DNA of 64,000 nucleotides from Paenibacillaceae bacterium (GCA_947460235.1 CANHGK010000006.1:1-64000), one strand, 5' to 3'; counted from the stretch's first letter, positions 44,034-53,178 are shown. Notes: a model not told the origin generated them from the sequence alone. Numbers and translations: made by a program.

Positions 44034-45631
44034 TAGATCACCTTTCCTTTCTGCATTTCTTCTATTAAAGAGCGCAATCTACTGTTGCGTTTTTTCACGA
44101 TTCCAATGTATCGTTCCCAGCGATCCTCTTGTTTCATTTTCGCATACATCGAACGTATCCATTTCATTTTGCGAACCGCTATTTTATAAAAATCTCTGCT
44201 GCGCAGTGAAATTAATTGATCCACATGACGAGTTGCGATTGCTAGTGCTCCGATGGGATGATGCTTTTCCAACATCTTTTGGTCGCTGCTGCTTAACGTA
44301 AGTTCAGCCAACTCATCATACAATTTTGCATCAACCCAGCGCGTAAATTGCTCGGTTTCCCAAAGCCAATCTTGATACTGCGGATAGAACGGCTTCCCAA
44401 GTTCAAATAAGTAATCTGTCTTGTGAGCAATTGAGGCGACGGAAGTCGGAACATTTCGTAGTACAACCATCACTTGGTAGTTGATGTTGGTGTAACGCAA
44501 ATGAGCAAGTTCTCCTTTGATGTATTCCAACCATTGCATGATGCGGGAGAATTGCATTTCCTTCAAGAGAGTCGTATAAATGATAGATAGAATTTCTTCT
44601 AAGGACATGATTTCTGGTTGCAACTTACGCAATTCGAATAGTTCCTGATCGCGACTAAGCAAGAATAATAACCGACATCGAAACGCATCGAGATGCGTCA
44701 TCGTTATTGTGTTGGTTGGATCATTTGGAATTTGTTCACGAATGCGGATTAACGTCTGATAGAACGTGTTCGCATCCAAGCTAGACCGCAACCGTTGATT
44801 CCAAAATGGAATCGCGAAACAATGCCAGCCGGAATTTTCTGGACTGCTTACAATATGCTGAAAAATCATCAACTGAATGTACTCTAGATGTTTAGGATAT
44901 AAGGAAATTGTCGGCCAAATTTCCACGATGGTTGTGTGTATTGTTTTTTCAAATTCAGATTGTTCATACCCTTTACTATTTGTCTCCCACGGCTGACGAA
45001 CGCGAGTGATCGGTAAGTGGACACACAGAAACCACATCCATTCCACAAGAAACAGGATCCGTTGATCTTCTTGCCAGTTTGAAATGGAACGTTTGAACTG
45101 TTGGCGCAGGTGATCAAATAACGTATGTTTATACATCGCTGGCATCGAACGGGTTAGCTTTTCGGCGGATGTTTTGAAATAGTTGTGCCAAATGGTTTTC
45201 GGATCGTCATCAGGTTTAGGGAAAGAGAAGTTTGATTGCATTTTTCGCGCTGAACTTTCCTGCGTTGACGACAAGTTAACTGGTTTGGAGAGTAATCGAT
45301 AATAGGTTTTATCAGGCGACTCAAATTCGTTAATCATTGCAAAAAAGACTGCAATAAGATGTTCACAAATCCCGAAATTCCGAGTACATTCACAAGAGGA
45401 ACGTTTCGGCTGATCAAGATCGATAAACAGATGTAAAGAACGCTCATCTTTAACCGTGGCCGTCAATCGTGAATGACCGATGAGCTGCTCGCGAATCGTA
45501 ACTTGTTGTTTTTTTGAAAGTGTCATGCCCTGATAGATCTGGAATTGATTCGATTGATCTTGAATGTAATGCTCTAGTTCCTCTAAATCGATGATCGAAA
45601 AATCTTCATATGTCACGAGTAATCCATCCAT
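44033..45631 (-). CDS. SWIM zinc-finger protein (YwqB-like)
   Basis: 532 residues from the ATG at 45631, which gives a length close to YwqB. An alternative start at 45796 would run into the rhodanese remnant on the other strand. The SWIM motif is in SSCECTRNFGICEHLIAVFF (~68-87), a CxC...CxH zinc site. The remaining ~440 residues are helical without a recognised domain. It likely binds DNA or protein together with the SNF2 helicase encoded next in the same operon. No strong ribosome site is visible, so the start is uncertain. Confidence 0.8.
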   Translation of the reverse strand: MDGLLVTYEDFSIIDLEELEHYIQDQSNQFQIYQGMTLSKKQQVTIREQLIGHSRLTATVKDERSLHLFIDLDQPKRSSCECTRNFGICEHLIAVFFAMINEFESPDKTYYRLLSKPVNLSSTQESSARKMQSNFSFPKPDDDPKTIWHNYFKTSAEKLTRSMPAMYKHTLFDHLRQQFKRSISNWQEDQRILFLVEWMWFLCVHLPITRVRQPWETNSKGYEQSEFEKTIHTTIVEIWPTISLYPKHLEYIQLMIFQHIVSSPENSGWHCFAIPFWNQRLRSSLDANTFYQTLIRIREQIPNDPTNTITMTHLDAFRCRLLFLLSRDQELFELRKLQPEIMSLEEILSIIYTTLLKEMQFSRIMQWLEYIKGELAHLRYTNINYQVMVVLRNVPTSVASIAHKTDYLFELGKPFYPQYQDWLWETEQFTRWVDAKLYDELAELTLSSSDQKMLEKHHPIGALAIATRHVDQLISLRSRDFYKIAVRKMKWIRSMYAKMKQEDRWERYIGIVKKRNSRLRSLIEEMQKGKVI

Positions 45632-45706
45632 TTCGGTAAACGTATGTGTGATTTTAAAATAACATATCGCGAATTGAACTGCTAGTTTCGATGAACGGAA
45701 AAGAGA

Positions 45707-45988
45707 ATGGGTCAAATCGAACCGATCGACACGATTGCTGGACATATTCCAACAGCCCGCAATTATTTCTGGGGCCATGCAATGGATGGTGCACAATTAT
45801 GCGTGAAGGAGCAATTAACACAAATCGTTTCGAAGGAGGAACCGGTTGTCGTTTATTGCGGAAGTGGCGTAACAGCTTCGCCGGTGTATGCGCTGCTGAA
45901 AGAAGCGGGGTATGAACACGTAAAAATGTATGTTGGAAGTTACAGTGATTGGATTAAACATTACGATGTGGCAAAAGGTGAAGAATAG
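45707..45988 (+). pseudogene. C-terminal fragment of a sulfurtransferase (rhodanese)
   Basis: About 93 residues matching the end of a two-domain thiosulfate/3-mercaptopyruvate sulfurtransferase: EPIDTIAGHIPTARNYFWG, active-site loop VVVYCGSGVTASPVYALLKE and the terminal YVGSYSDWIKH. The active cysteine is intact, but the N-terminal domain and the start of this domain are missing; an in-frame stop lies just upstream and the left edge abuts the start of the oppositely oriented SWIM gene. The truncation is consistent with a deletion at this junction. A remnant activity as a single-domain rhodanese cannot be excluded. Confidence 0.7.
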
Positions 45989-46029
45989 ATCTCGAAGATT
46001 CAAGACGGTATCTTACATTTTGAGTTGCT

Positions 46030-46105
46030 TCCCATGAAGGAGCGGTTTATTGAGTAAACCACTTCTACATGGGGGGCAGTTCAAAACAAGTCGTTTTGTT
46101 TTTTT
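46030..46105 (+). terminator. Tandem hairpins, probable terminator
   Basis: A long imperfect stem (CCATG arms and GGTTTA/TAAACC core, 46030-46073) is followed by CAAAAC-AAGTC-GTTTTG and a T-run at 46082-46105. The second hairpin has the form of a rho-independent terminator; the first may aid it or be a separate element. Confidence 0.65.
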
Positions 46106-46125
46106 ATTCGCATCTCAAACCAACA

Positions 46126-46154
46126 TTGTAAGCGCATACAAAATGGGTTATGCT
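46126..46154 (+). promoter_or_regulatory. Sigma-A promoter overlapped by a cre (CcpA) operator
   Basis: TTGTAAGCGCATACA at 46126-46140 matches the catabolite-response consensus WTGNAARCGNWWWCA at every defined position. Its first six bases serve as -35 (TTGTAA), followed after 17 bases by TATGCT (46149-46154). CcpA-HPr-P bound there would block RNA polymerase, so the glucanase gene should be repressed by rapidly used sugars. Confidence 0.82.
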
Positions 46155-46195
46155 AGATTATAGCATTAGACATAGAGAAACTAGGAGATGGTCGT

Positions 46196-49100
46196 TTGAA
46201 GCGTACAATGAAAGTTAGATTGGCTTTTCTGATGATGTGTTTTGGGTTTGTTTTGGTGTCGTTCCCGTTGACGGGGGTTGCAAGGACTGGTGATGTATTT
46301 GTTGGAAAGGCTAGTTATGTCACGACAAAGCCGGATGGTGTGAACGATGTTCAATCTAAGATTTGGAAATCCGATCAGGTCACATCCAAAATGCCAACGA
46401 ATGACTGGTGGAGCAGTTTGGCGTGGGATCAATATTCACAAGCACAATATCCACACCCACTGGCCGTAAAGAATACCGCTTCTGGTTTTCAAGTGTATGA
46501 TCCAGGTTCCAACATTAACTCAAATGCTTCTTGTATTTGTGCATGGTTACCCCCCGATTCAAACAATGATTTCCTCGTCGGCCATTCCGGCCAACTGAAT
46601 TTCCCTGATGCGAAAGTAGATGGATTTAACGATTGGTTCGTTCGAGCGCTCTATCAAAATGGTTCCAATCAAATGCGAGTCACCTATGGACATGGATCAC
46701 CTTTTGTATTTTTTATGTTTCAAAATGGGAATCCGGCGATTTCGTTTCAAACAACGCCAGAAATTTGGTTCGGATCGGCAACTTCAAATGTGCTTGGCGT
46801 TACGATTAACAATCACCATTATGCGTTTTTTGGTTCCACAGGAAGTACATGGGAAGGAATTGGTACCAAGCGTTTGATAAACCAAACGAACGGCAAGCCT
46901 TATTTTTCAATTGTCTTGCTTCCTGAACGAAGTGAAAAGGCATTAAATTTCATGAAAACCTATGCGTATAATCATGTCACGGATACAAAGGTAACGTGGT
47001 CGTATGATCAGAACAAAAGCCAAGTGCTCACAACGTATCGATTTGTCACAGATGCAAAAGAGGGGAATGGAACGGGAACCGTATTTGCATTATACCCTCA
47101 CCAATGGAAATACGTGACGACACCGATAACGTCTAATTATCAATACGCATCAGTACGCGGAAAAATGAAAGTATCTTCAGGCGATTTTTTTCAAACGACG
47201 ATGACCTATCAGGGGATTTTACCTTTTTTACCGGAAATCGATCATCCCGAACAATCAGACTTGAAAAAATACGTAAAAGAAGTAGCCGATGCGACGTATT
47301 CTGCTAAACTTGACACCTATTGGATGGGGAAACAACTCGGGAAACTTGCGCTCGTTGTTCCGATGGCTGAGCGTATCGGTGATACTCAATCCGCAACCAA
47401 ACTACGTAACTACATGAAGTCGTCATTGGAAAATTGGTTCACATCGAGTGAGGACACAATAAAACCAAGTAGTAATCAGCTTTTCTACTACAATTCGAAT
47501 TGGGGTACGCTGCTTGGATATCCCGATAGTTATGGTTCCGCGGAAGAAATGAATGATCATCATTTTCATTATGGATATTTTATAAAAGCGGCAGCAGAAA
47601 TCGCAAGGACTGACAAAACGTGGGCATCCACGTCAAATTGGGGCGGACTTGTAAATTTACTAATTAGAGATATTGCAAGTAGCAATCGTTCGGATGAACT
47701 GTTTCCATTTTTGCGTAATTTTGATATCTATGCAGGACACAGTTGGGCTTCGGGTCATGCACGCTTTGGAGATGGCAATAATAATGAATCTTCCTCGGAA
47801 GCGATGAATGCGTGGGCGGGATTAATCCAATGGGGAGAAGCGACGAATGATCGTGTAACGCGCGATTTGGGTATTTATTTGTACACGACCGAAATGAATG
47901 CAATCAACGAGTACTGGTTTGATTTGTCAGCTGAAAATTTTCCAGTTACGTTTACACGCGCTACTGCGAGTATGATTTGGGGCGGAAAAACCGTTGGCGA
48001 TGGCGTGTGGTGGACCGCAAATCCAGAGGAAGTTCATGGCATAAACTGGCTTCCGTTCACCGGGGCATCGTATTACTTGGGAAAATCCCCCGCGTATATT
48101 CGCAAAAATTTATCTGCCCTAACCAAAGAAAATGGCGGTTCCAATTGGAATGTCTGGTCTGATCTCATTTGGATGTATCAAGCACTCGCCGATCCTGGGA
48201 TTGCGTATCAAACCATGAATGCGAACATGCAAGGACTGACCCCAGAGAGTGGGAATTCCAAAGCGGCAATGGTTGAATGGATTACTTTTCTATATGATCA
48301 TGGTACTGTCGATTCATCAGTGACGGCGAATACACCATTGTATCGAGTTTTCCAAAAAGAGAATGCTCGCACATATGCAGTATATAACATGCAAAATGAT
48401 CCAATAGCAGTTCGTTTTTCAGATGGGAAATCAATGGTCGTCCCTGCAAATGTTTTTAAAAAGGAAACGATAGATCGAAATTCGACCATCTATCCAAGCG
48501 CAACGCCAAGTACAAAACCGGCTGAATTTGTGCAAAAGTTCACGGTAACTGCGAATGGGGATGTGAATTTTATATTTCAATCAACTCGTGCGACAAAATG
48601 GGTGGATCTGCATTATCGGATCAACGGGGGGATTCAACAAAATGTAAGGATGGTTAAAAACGGAGGTCAATGGACGTATCTAGCAAAGCATGTGGCGAAG
48701 AAGTCAAACGTTCAATATTCATTTACGTATGAAAAAAATGCACTTGCTGTTGATTCAGTTATCTATGCGATGAATCCCACAATAGCGCCAACAGCATCAC
48801 CGGTTCCGACGTCTACTCCGAGAATAACACAACCACAGGTAGGCGTAATATTGTACGATTCGTGGAAAACGAATAAAATCGTTACTACTGAGAGTGCAAC
48901 AATTCCGGCAGATCTTCGTGAAATTTCTGGAATTGTCGCATCACGTAAATATGCCAACACGATGTGGGCGATTGAAGATAGTGGAAATTCCCCAAAAGTG
49001 TATGCACTTGGACTTGATGGTTCGTTAAAAGCGACAATTACGTTAACCGGAGCAACCAATTACGATTGGGAAGATATCGCAATTCGTTCAGGACCTAAAG

Positions 49101-49624
49101 GTGATGAACTTGTTATTGGGGATATCGGCGACAATGCCGTCAAACGATCGAAAGTGACATTTTATGTGATCAGTGAACCAGATTTGAGCGATCATTCGGT
49201 AGTGCCAACAGTGATCACTGCGACATATACGACAGGAGCAACGAATGCAGAAGCTATGGTTGCGACCAAAGATGGGATTTGGGTGATTTCAAAGACGAAA
49301 GGAACACCTAACGTTTTTGCACTTAATCTCGAAAAAAAACGACTTGAACCGGTCCAGACTTTTGTAAACAATCCTGGACTTGTAACTGCTGCAGATATTT
49401 CCCCCATAGGAGACTATGTTGCGGTGCGTACGTATGCCGATTTGCGGATCACAAAAATAATTAATGGTGATTTGGCAAAGGCGCTTTCTCAAAGTCAATA
49501 TGCTAAAATGGTAATCGAACCACAAGGAGAATCAGTTGCCTTTTTGAGGGATGGATCTGGAATTGTGACAATTAGTGAAGGTGAAGCTGCACATTTTAAG
49601 ATCTTGCGGGCAAAATCGAATTGA
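46196..49624 (+). CDS. Secreted GH81 endo-beta-1,3-glucanase, modular
   Basis: 1142 residues; TTG start with AGGAG at eight bases. Signal peptide (~1-35), GH81 catalytic domain (~40-740) with NDHHFHYGYFIKAAAEIART (~450), AGHSWASGHARFGDGNNNES and SSEAMNAWAGLIQWGEATND (~510-545), which hold the family's catalytic acids. A CBM56-like beta-1,3-glucan-binding module (~778-858), a Pro/Thr/Ser linker, then a ~250-residue C-terminal beta-propeller-like region (EISGIVASRKYANTMWAIED; ATNYDWEDIAI; GDIGDNAVKR) that is unusual in this family. It would degrade fungal or oomycete wall glucan or callose. Under a cre-containing promoter. Confidence 0.9.
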   Translation: MKRTMKVRLAFLMMCFGFVLVSFPLTGVARTGDVFVGKASYVTTKPDGVNDVQSKIWKSDQVTSKMPTNDWWSSLAWDQYSQAQYPHPLAVKNTASGFQVYDPGSNINSNASCICAWLPPDSNNDFLVGHSGQLNFPDAKVDGFNDWFVRALYQNGSNQMRVTYGHGSPFVFFMFQNGNPAISFQTTPEIWFGSATSNVLGVTINNHHYAFFGSTGSTWEGIGTKRLINQTNGKPYFSIVLLPERSEKALNFMKTYAYNHVTDTKVTWSYDQNKSQVLTTYRFVTDAKEGNGTGTVFALYPHQWKYVTTPITSNYQYASVRGKMKVSSGDFFQTTMTYQGILPFLPEIDHPEQSDLKKYVKEVADATYSAKLDTYWMGKQLGKLALVVPMAERIGDTQSATKLRNYMKSSLENWFTSSEDTIKPSSNQLFYYNSNWGTLLGYPDSYGSAEEMNDHHFHYGYFIKAAAEIARTDKTWASTSNWGGLVNLLIRDIASSNRSDELFPFLRNFDIYAGHSWASGHARFGDGNNNESSSEAMNAWAGLIQWGEATNDRVTRDLGIYLYTTEMNAINEYWFDLSAENFPVTFTRATASMIWGGKTVGDGVWWTANPEEVHGINWLPFTGASYYLGKSPAYIRKNLSALTKENGGSNWNVWSDLIWMYQALADPGIAYQTMNANMQGLTPESGNSKAAMVEWITFLYDHGTVDSSVTANTPLYRVFQKENARTYAVYNMQNDPIAVRFSDGKSMVVPANVFKKETIDRNSTIYPSATPSTKPAEFVQKFTVTANGDVNFIFQSTRATKWVDLHYRINGGIQQNVRMVKNGGQWTYLAKHVAKKSNVQYSFTYEKNALAVDSVIYAMNPTIAPTASPVPTSTPRITQPQVGVILYDSWKTNKIVTTESATIPADLREISGIVASRKYANTMWAIEDSGNSPKVYALGLDGSLKATITLTGATNYDWEDIAIRSGPKGDELVIGDIGDNAVKRSKVTFYVISEPDLSDHSVVPTVITATYTTGATNAEAMVATKDGIWVISKTKGTPNVFALNLEKKRLEPVQTFVNNPGLVTAADISPIGDYVAVRTYADLRITKIINGDLAKALSQSQYAKMVIEPQGESVAFLRDGSGIVTISEGEAAHFKILRAKSN

Positions 49625-49701
49625 AAACGCTGAAGATAACTCGAAGAATGATGAAAGAGAGAGAATTGCATTCTGAGTCATAAAAAATAAGGAGAATGAA
49701 C

Positions 49702-50010
49702 ATGAAGGCATCGAAAGTATTGAAATTTATAACTGGTTTACTAGAGGGTGTTTTAGCAATACCTATATTGGGTGGTACCATTGTCATTAGTTTTGCGGGA
49801 ATCCCTTTGGGAATTATGTTTGTATTACACCTAGTAACGTTGATCGTGTCTAAAAAACAGGGCGAGACGATTTATGGCAGTGTTTGTGGTATTATCACGT
49901 CTTGTGTAGGCTTCATTCCATTTGTAGGTTGGATATTACATTTGCTTAGCTTTATCTTATTGCTTATTTCAACGTTTCAATCAAAATCCCAGAACTATCA
50001 AATGCAATAG
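49702..50010 (+). CDS. Small membrane protein, three helices
   Basis: 102 residues from the ATG at 49702 with AAGGAG at seven bases. Hydrophobic throughout: FITGLLEGVLAIPILGGTIV, FAGIPLGIMFVLHLVTLIVS, then FIPFVGWILHLLSFILLLIS. Resembles small DUF4064-like or phage-type membrane proteins, but I cannot name it. Own terminator follows. Confidence 0.7.
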   Translation: MKASKVLKFITGLLEGVLAIPILGGTIVISFAGIPLGIMFVLHLVTLIVSKKQGETIYGSVCGIITSCVGFIPFVGWILHLLSFILLLISTFQSKSQNYQMQ

Positions 50011-50027
50011 TACAATGCATTCATATC

Positions 50028-50060
50028 AAAATGAGCATGCGATTCGCAGGCTCATTTTTT
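50028..50060. terminator. Rho-independent terminator
   Basis: AAATGAGC with TGCG, loop ATT, CGCA and GCTCATTT form a 12-bp stem with one internal mismatch; a T-run follows. It separates the small membrane protein from the converging immunity-like gene. Confidence 0.8.
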
Positions 50061-50096
50061 TATTTGATTTTATAAAATGGGAATGAAGTCGTTGTG

Positions 50097-50807
50097 TTAA
50101 TTGAGGCATTGGTGGACGTTTGAATGTGGTAATGATATGCGGTAGTAGAGCAAGGATCCGATTGGAAAAAACCAATGGCACAGGGTGTTGAGAATGGCAT
50201 TAATGACTAAGAAATTCTTGTAATTTACTAAAGATTTCTTTTCGTTGATGAATTCGTTTTGAAAAACGGTAGTCCAGAACAGATCAAAATGGGTAGATTG
50301 GTCCCATTCCAAATAATATGGCTCTTGATTTTGAATGGCAAGGTCATAGAGTGACCAAGCAGTGTTGTAATCGAAAAGTGCAAGTGAATCAGCTTTAAAT
50401 TCCAGCCACAACCCTTCAAACCACTCCTTACAGTCATCCATATTTGAAAAAACAATCTGCAATTTTTCGTCGTAAAATTCGATGTTGCTTTTAATCATAC
50501 TCTCTGCGTAATTTTTTGAACCGGACTTGTAGTAATAAATACTTGAAATCAATATGTCTACAAATGAGGTCATCAAACGTCCGAAATATAAATCTTTTGT
50601 ATTCGAATAGATATTTCGATACGTGATCGATTGGATTTCGTATAATTTTGCAATTGAGTCCCAGTCGTTATTTTGAATTAATGTATTTATGATTCGATTA
50701 AACTCATTGATTTCGAATAGTTCGAATTCTGTTTTAATTAATTCAGGATCATCTGTTAATTTATATAACAATGATGAAATTAGCTGAATTAAATATAATG
50801 ACAACAT
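50097..50807 (-). CDS. Putative immunity protein of a broken toxin gene
   Basis: 236 residues, AAAGGATG ribosome site before the ATG. Helical protein with many aromatic and acidic residues (LLYKLTDDPELIKTEFELFE; WFEGLWLEFKADSLALFDYN) and a hydrophobic C-terminal stretch near 200-225. It starts 21 bases after the end of the toxin-like pseudogene, the usual toxin-immunity order. I do not recognise the family. Immunity function is inference from position; a free-standing function is possible, since the toxin is dead while this frame is intact. Confidence 0.6.
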   Translation of the reverse strand: MLSLYLIQLISSLLYKLTDDPELIKTEFELFEINEFNRIINTLIQNNDWDSIAKLYEIQSITYRNIYSNTKDLYFGRLMTSFVDILISSIYYYKSGSKNYAESMIKSNIEFYDEKLQIVFSNMDDCKEWFEGLWLEFKADSLALFDYNTAWSLYDLAIQNQEPYYLEWDQSTHFDLFWTTVFQNEFINEKKSLVNYKNFLVINAILNTLCHWFFPIGSLLYYRISLPHSNVHQCLN

Positions 50808-50828
50808 AGATTCACATCCTTTTAAGAA

Positions 50829-51640
50829 TTAGGTTGATAACGGGTCTTTTGGAAGTTGTTTTGAAGGCGGTTTAAATTCGACAGGAGTCCCTTAATAAAA
50901 TTTATCTTCGTACAATAATGGTAAAGTACGTAAACGAACCGTAGCCTTAGATTCATTGTGATATCGCATTAACTCAACATCTTGACTAGCATAACGTACG
51001 TTACGGATGTGAGAATGGAAAATCACTTTTTGAAAAACGTTAAGACAAATAATCAGTTTGTATTCTTCCTTAAGTTCGTAATTTTTTTGTCATAATTAAA
51101 TTTTTCGTCACATTTTTCATTGAAATTCAAATCTGAATTAAAGATTCCTTTTGTTCCTCTAGGGATATCATAAACTAAAATTGCAGTTCCCGTTGTTGGT
51201 CCAAAATAAATTTCTCGAGGAATATAAGCAGATACTAAATTAGATGTAATTATTTTATCCATGTGTTTTGCTACACATCTTGCTAATTTTGCCGTCTTCA
51301 CCATCGATTCTATGTTTGCCCCAGCAACCAAACTGTTGAGAATGTTGAAAAGCGATAGGATGGTTTCCGCAATTTTGGCGAACGCCGTCTTGAATATATT
51401 GACGATTTGATCGAAAAGGGGAGCAATATCGTTCCAGTAATAGGCGAGCACACCTGCTGCACCAATTCCGATAATTGCGGCGATAAACTGAGATGCAGGC
51501 ATGGTCAGACTCGCTTCAACGGAAGCGGCGATGGTAACAAGGGAGTATCTAGATAGAAGAGGGATACCAAGTGTTCGCAGACCGTCATTAATTTGCGCTA
51601 ATGGACTAAGGCTAGATGTTATCGAAAAAGCAGCAACTTT
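50829..51640 (-). pseudogene. Polymorphic-toxin-like gene, 5'-truncated with frameshift and stop
   Basis: Reading leftward from about 51640, a protein-like frame begins [15 protein letters not shown], has a hydrophobic helix (FIAAIIGIGAAGVLAYYW) and a helical region, then YIPREIYFGPTTGTAILVYD and DEKFNYDKK. At a seven-base homopolymer (T on the plus strand, 51082-51088) the good frame shifts by -1 and continues NYELKEEYKLIICLNVFQK, SQDVELMRYHNE and LPLLYEDKFY, then an in-frame TAA (50892-50894) and GTPVEFKPPSKQLPKDPLST to the stop at 50829. The 5' end abuts ABC-transporter remnants on the other strand. Secreted-toxin C-terminus is inferred from layout with the immunity-like gene; no fold is assigned. 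Confidence 0.65.
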
Positions 51641-51993
51641 GGGCCTATGGCCGACCGGACGGTGCTTGTAGTGGCCCAGCGGATCAGTTCGATCCGTCAG
51701 GCAGATCAAATTGTAGTGTTAGATAATAGGAAAATTAGTGGAATCGGAACGCATGATGAATTAATGCAATCGAGGTACTGATCCAAAAAGCGTTGGACCA
51801 TCTCATGCACGGCCGTACAAGTTTTATCATCGCACACCGATTGTCGACCATTCGCGATGCAGATGTGATATTGGTGATGAAAGACGACGACATCGTCGAG
51901 CAAGGGAGTCATGAAACACTGCTTGCGTCCGGCGGTTTTTATGCGTCATTGTACAACAGTCAATTCGAGCAGGCCGAGGCTGAGGCGTCGTGA
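51641..51993 (+). pseudogene. Remnants of two ABC exporters fused by deletion
   Basis: The left piece (51641-51781) reads [20 protein letters not shown] and then [20 protein letters not shown], the end of an exporter ATPase domain (post-Walker B Q/H-loop region). It then meets, in another frame, [20 protein letters not shown] and [20 protein letters not shown], the end of a second exporter, to the stop at 51993. The switch falls at about 51767-51772, where CAATCGAGGTA reads sensibly in both frames. A deletion between two neighbouring half-transporter genes is the simple explanation. Walker A and membrane domains are absent. Confidence 0.75.
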
Positions 51994-52034
51994 TACTCGC
52001 AGTACAATAAAAAGAGACGAAAAGAGGGAAACAC

Positions 52035-52457
52035 ATGAGTTTCAAAGTAGGCAATTTGTTCTTAAATTTACCCGTTAGTGATTTGTCAAAAACAATGTCC
52101 TTTTTCGGGGCAATCGGTTTTCAGTTTAATCCGCAATTTACAAACGAAACGGCTGCGTGCATGATTATTGGTGAACATAATTTTGCGATGCTCGTCACAC
52201 ACGGTTTTTTCAGTCAATACACAAAAAAAGCAATCGCCGATGCGACACAGTCGACGGAAGTCTTGATTGCAATCAGTGTCGATTCCAGGGAAAATGTAGA
52301 TCGCATCTGTGATCTCGCGCTTTCCAATGGCGGCACGAAATATAGCGAACCGGTAGATCACGGATTTATGTATCAACGTGCATTCGCTGATTTGGATGGT
52401 CACCAGTGGGAAGTTTTTTGGATGGATCAGTCGCATGTTCAGCCTGTGGAAGGGTGA
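52035..52457 (+). CDS. VOC/glyoxalase-family protein
   Basis: 140 residues. LNLPVSDLSKTMSFFGAIGF near the start and MYQRAFADLDGHQWEVFWMD at the end are the paired beta-alpha-beta motifs of vicinal-oxygen-chelate proteins; the terminal Glu of the metal site is in WEVFWMD. The closest annotated relatives are usually called glyoxalase/bleomycin-resistance-like or lactoylglutathione lyase-like, with unknown substrates. AGAGGG ribosome site, 42 bases after the transporter remnants, own terminator after it. Confidence 0.88.
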   Translation: MSFKVGNLFLNLPVSDLSKTMSFFGAIGFQFNPQFTNETAACMIIGEHNFAMLVTHGFFSQYTKKAIADATQSTEVLIAISVDSRENVDRICDLALSNGGTKYSEPVDHGFMYQRAFADLDGHQWEVFWMDQSHVQPVEG

Positions 52458-52478
52458 GTAGATCGTATAATAAATAGT

Positions 52479-52518
52479 AACCTCCTACATCGACCGCGCG
52501 GTTGATGTAGGGGGGTTT
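52479..52518 (+). terminator. Hairpin terminator
   Basis: A GC-rich stem (CCTACATCGACC with GGTTGATGTAGG, loop GCGC) is followed by GGGGTTTCATTTT. Short T-run, but a clear stem after the VOC gene. Confidence 0.75.
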
Positions 52519-52590
52519 CATTTTACAAGAGTTGAAAGGGGGATAGATGATTGGTTAATCATTAGTGGTCATCGTGTTCAATTGTAGTTT

Positions 52591-52818
52591 TTAAAATCCA
52601 CTCGAAAATGGCTCGGCATTTGGATTGTCCTTAAACTGTTTAATCACAACTCCTGCATCATTTTTCCATGATTCTCCGCGGTTGTTCACTTCGCGATCCA
52701 TGTAATGTAATCCACCATTATTCAGTAACATAACAACCAGATCATAATAACCGGTTGCTGAGCGTTTGCGAAAGCTCCAAATTCTTTTGGGACGTTGATG
52801 ATGCGAGTAACGTTCCAA
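52591..52818 (-). pseudogene. Possible decayed C-terminal fragment
   Basis: A 75-residue frame ending PNAEPFSSGF contains GYYDLVVMLLNNGGLHYMDR and a following Trp/Lys/Asp-rich stretch that reads like protein rather than noise, possibly the end of a lectin- or toxin-like protein. No ribosome site, and the upstream side runs into a palindromic repeat. Low confidence. Confidence 0.3.
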
Positions 52819-52905
52819 CGAGTGTTGGTCTGTTTTTTGCCAAAGATTCGCTATGAAACAAAATCATTACTTTCCATGACAAATGTGGATTTGTGGAACT
52901 GTTGG

Positions 52906-52970
52906 TTTCGGAATCGTTTCGGTACCGAAACAATTCCGAAATGGAAAGTTTTCGGTAATACTTCGGTAGG
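52906..52970. repeat. Palindromic repeat, copy A (TTTCGGTACCGAAAC family)
   Basis: A 36-bp near-perfect palindrome (one mismatch pair) at 52906-52941 is centred on GTTTCGGTACCGAAAC (52916-52931). It is followed by TTTTCGGTAATACTTCGGT. Related copies lie at 56423-56500 and 58021-58098. The region 52519-53178 otherwise holds only the weak fragment above. Confidence 0.8.
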
Positions 52971-53178
52971 AATTTTTGTATTAAGATGATATTATTAGTC
53001 AAAGCGAATGTTTAAATCAAAAATTGACGCAACGAATTGGGAGTTCAATAATAAAGCAGTTCAAACAAACGTTTTTGGATTTTAACATAACGAACGTAGT
53101 GAGTTTTCCAATTGAATATAAAGCAAAATTTTGATGGCAATTCGCGCAAACGTTTAACCATTTCGGGGTGAGGTTTAT

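Noticed and set aside
44033-45796. Longer SWIM protein starting at 45796
   Set aside because: The extension lies antisense to a recognisable rhodanese fragment and is Cys/Met-rich without homology; length from 45631 fits the family.
51082-51088. Programmed -1 frameshifting in the toxin-like gene
   Set aside because: In the zero frame the heptamer is out of phase for tandem slippage and there is a second inactivating stop; an indel in the homopolymer is simpler.
51641-51709. N-terminal extension of the toxin-like frame (reads [15 protein letters not shown])
   Set aside because: It is the antisense of an ABC-exporter remnant that reads as a conserved protein on the plus strand; the DPLG resemblance to Rhs proteins is therefore chance.
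53145-53165. CAAACGTTT as a cre site before the solute-binding gene
   Set aside because: Only the AARCG centre fits; both outer conserved pairs fail.
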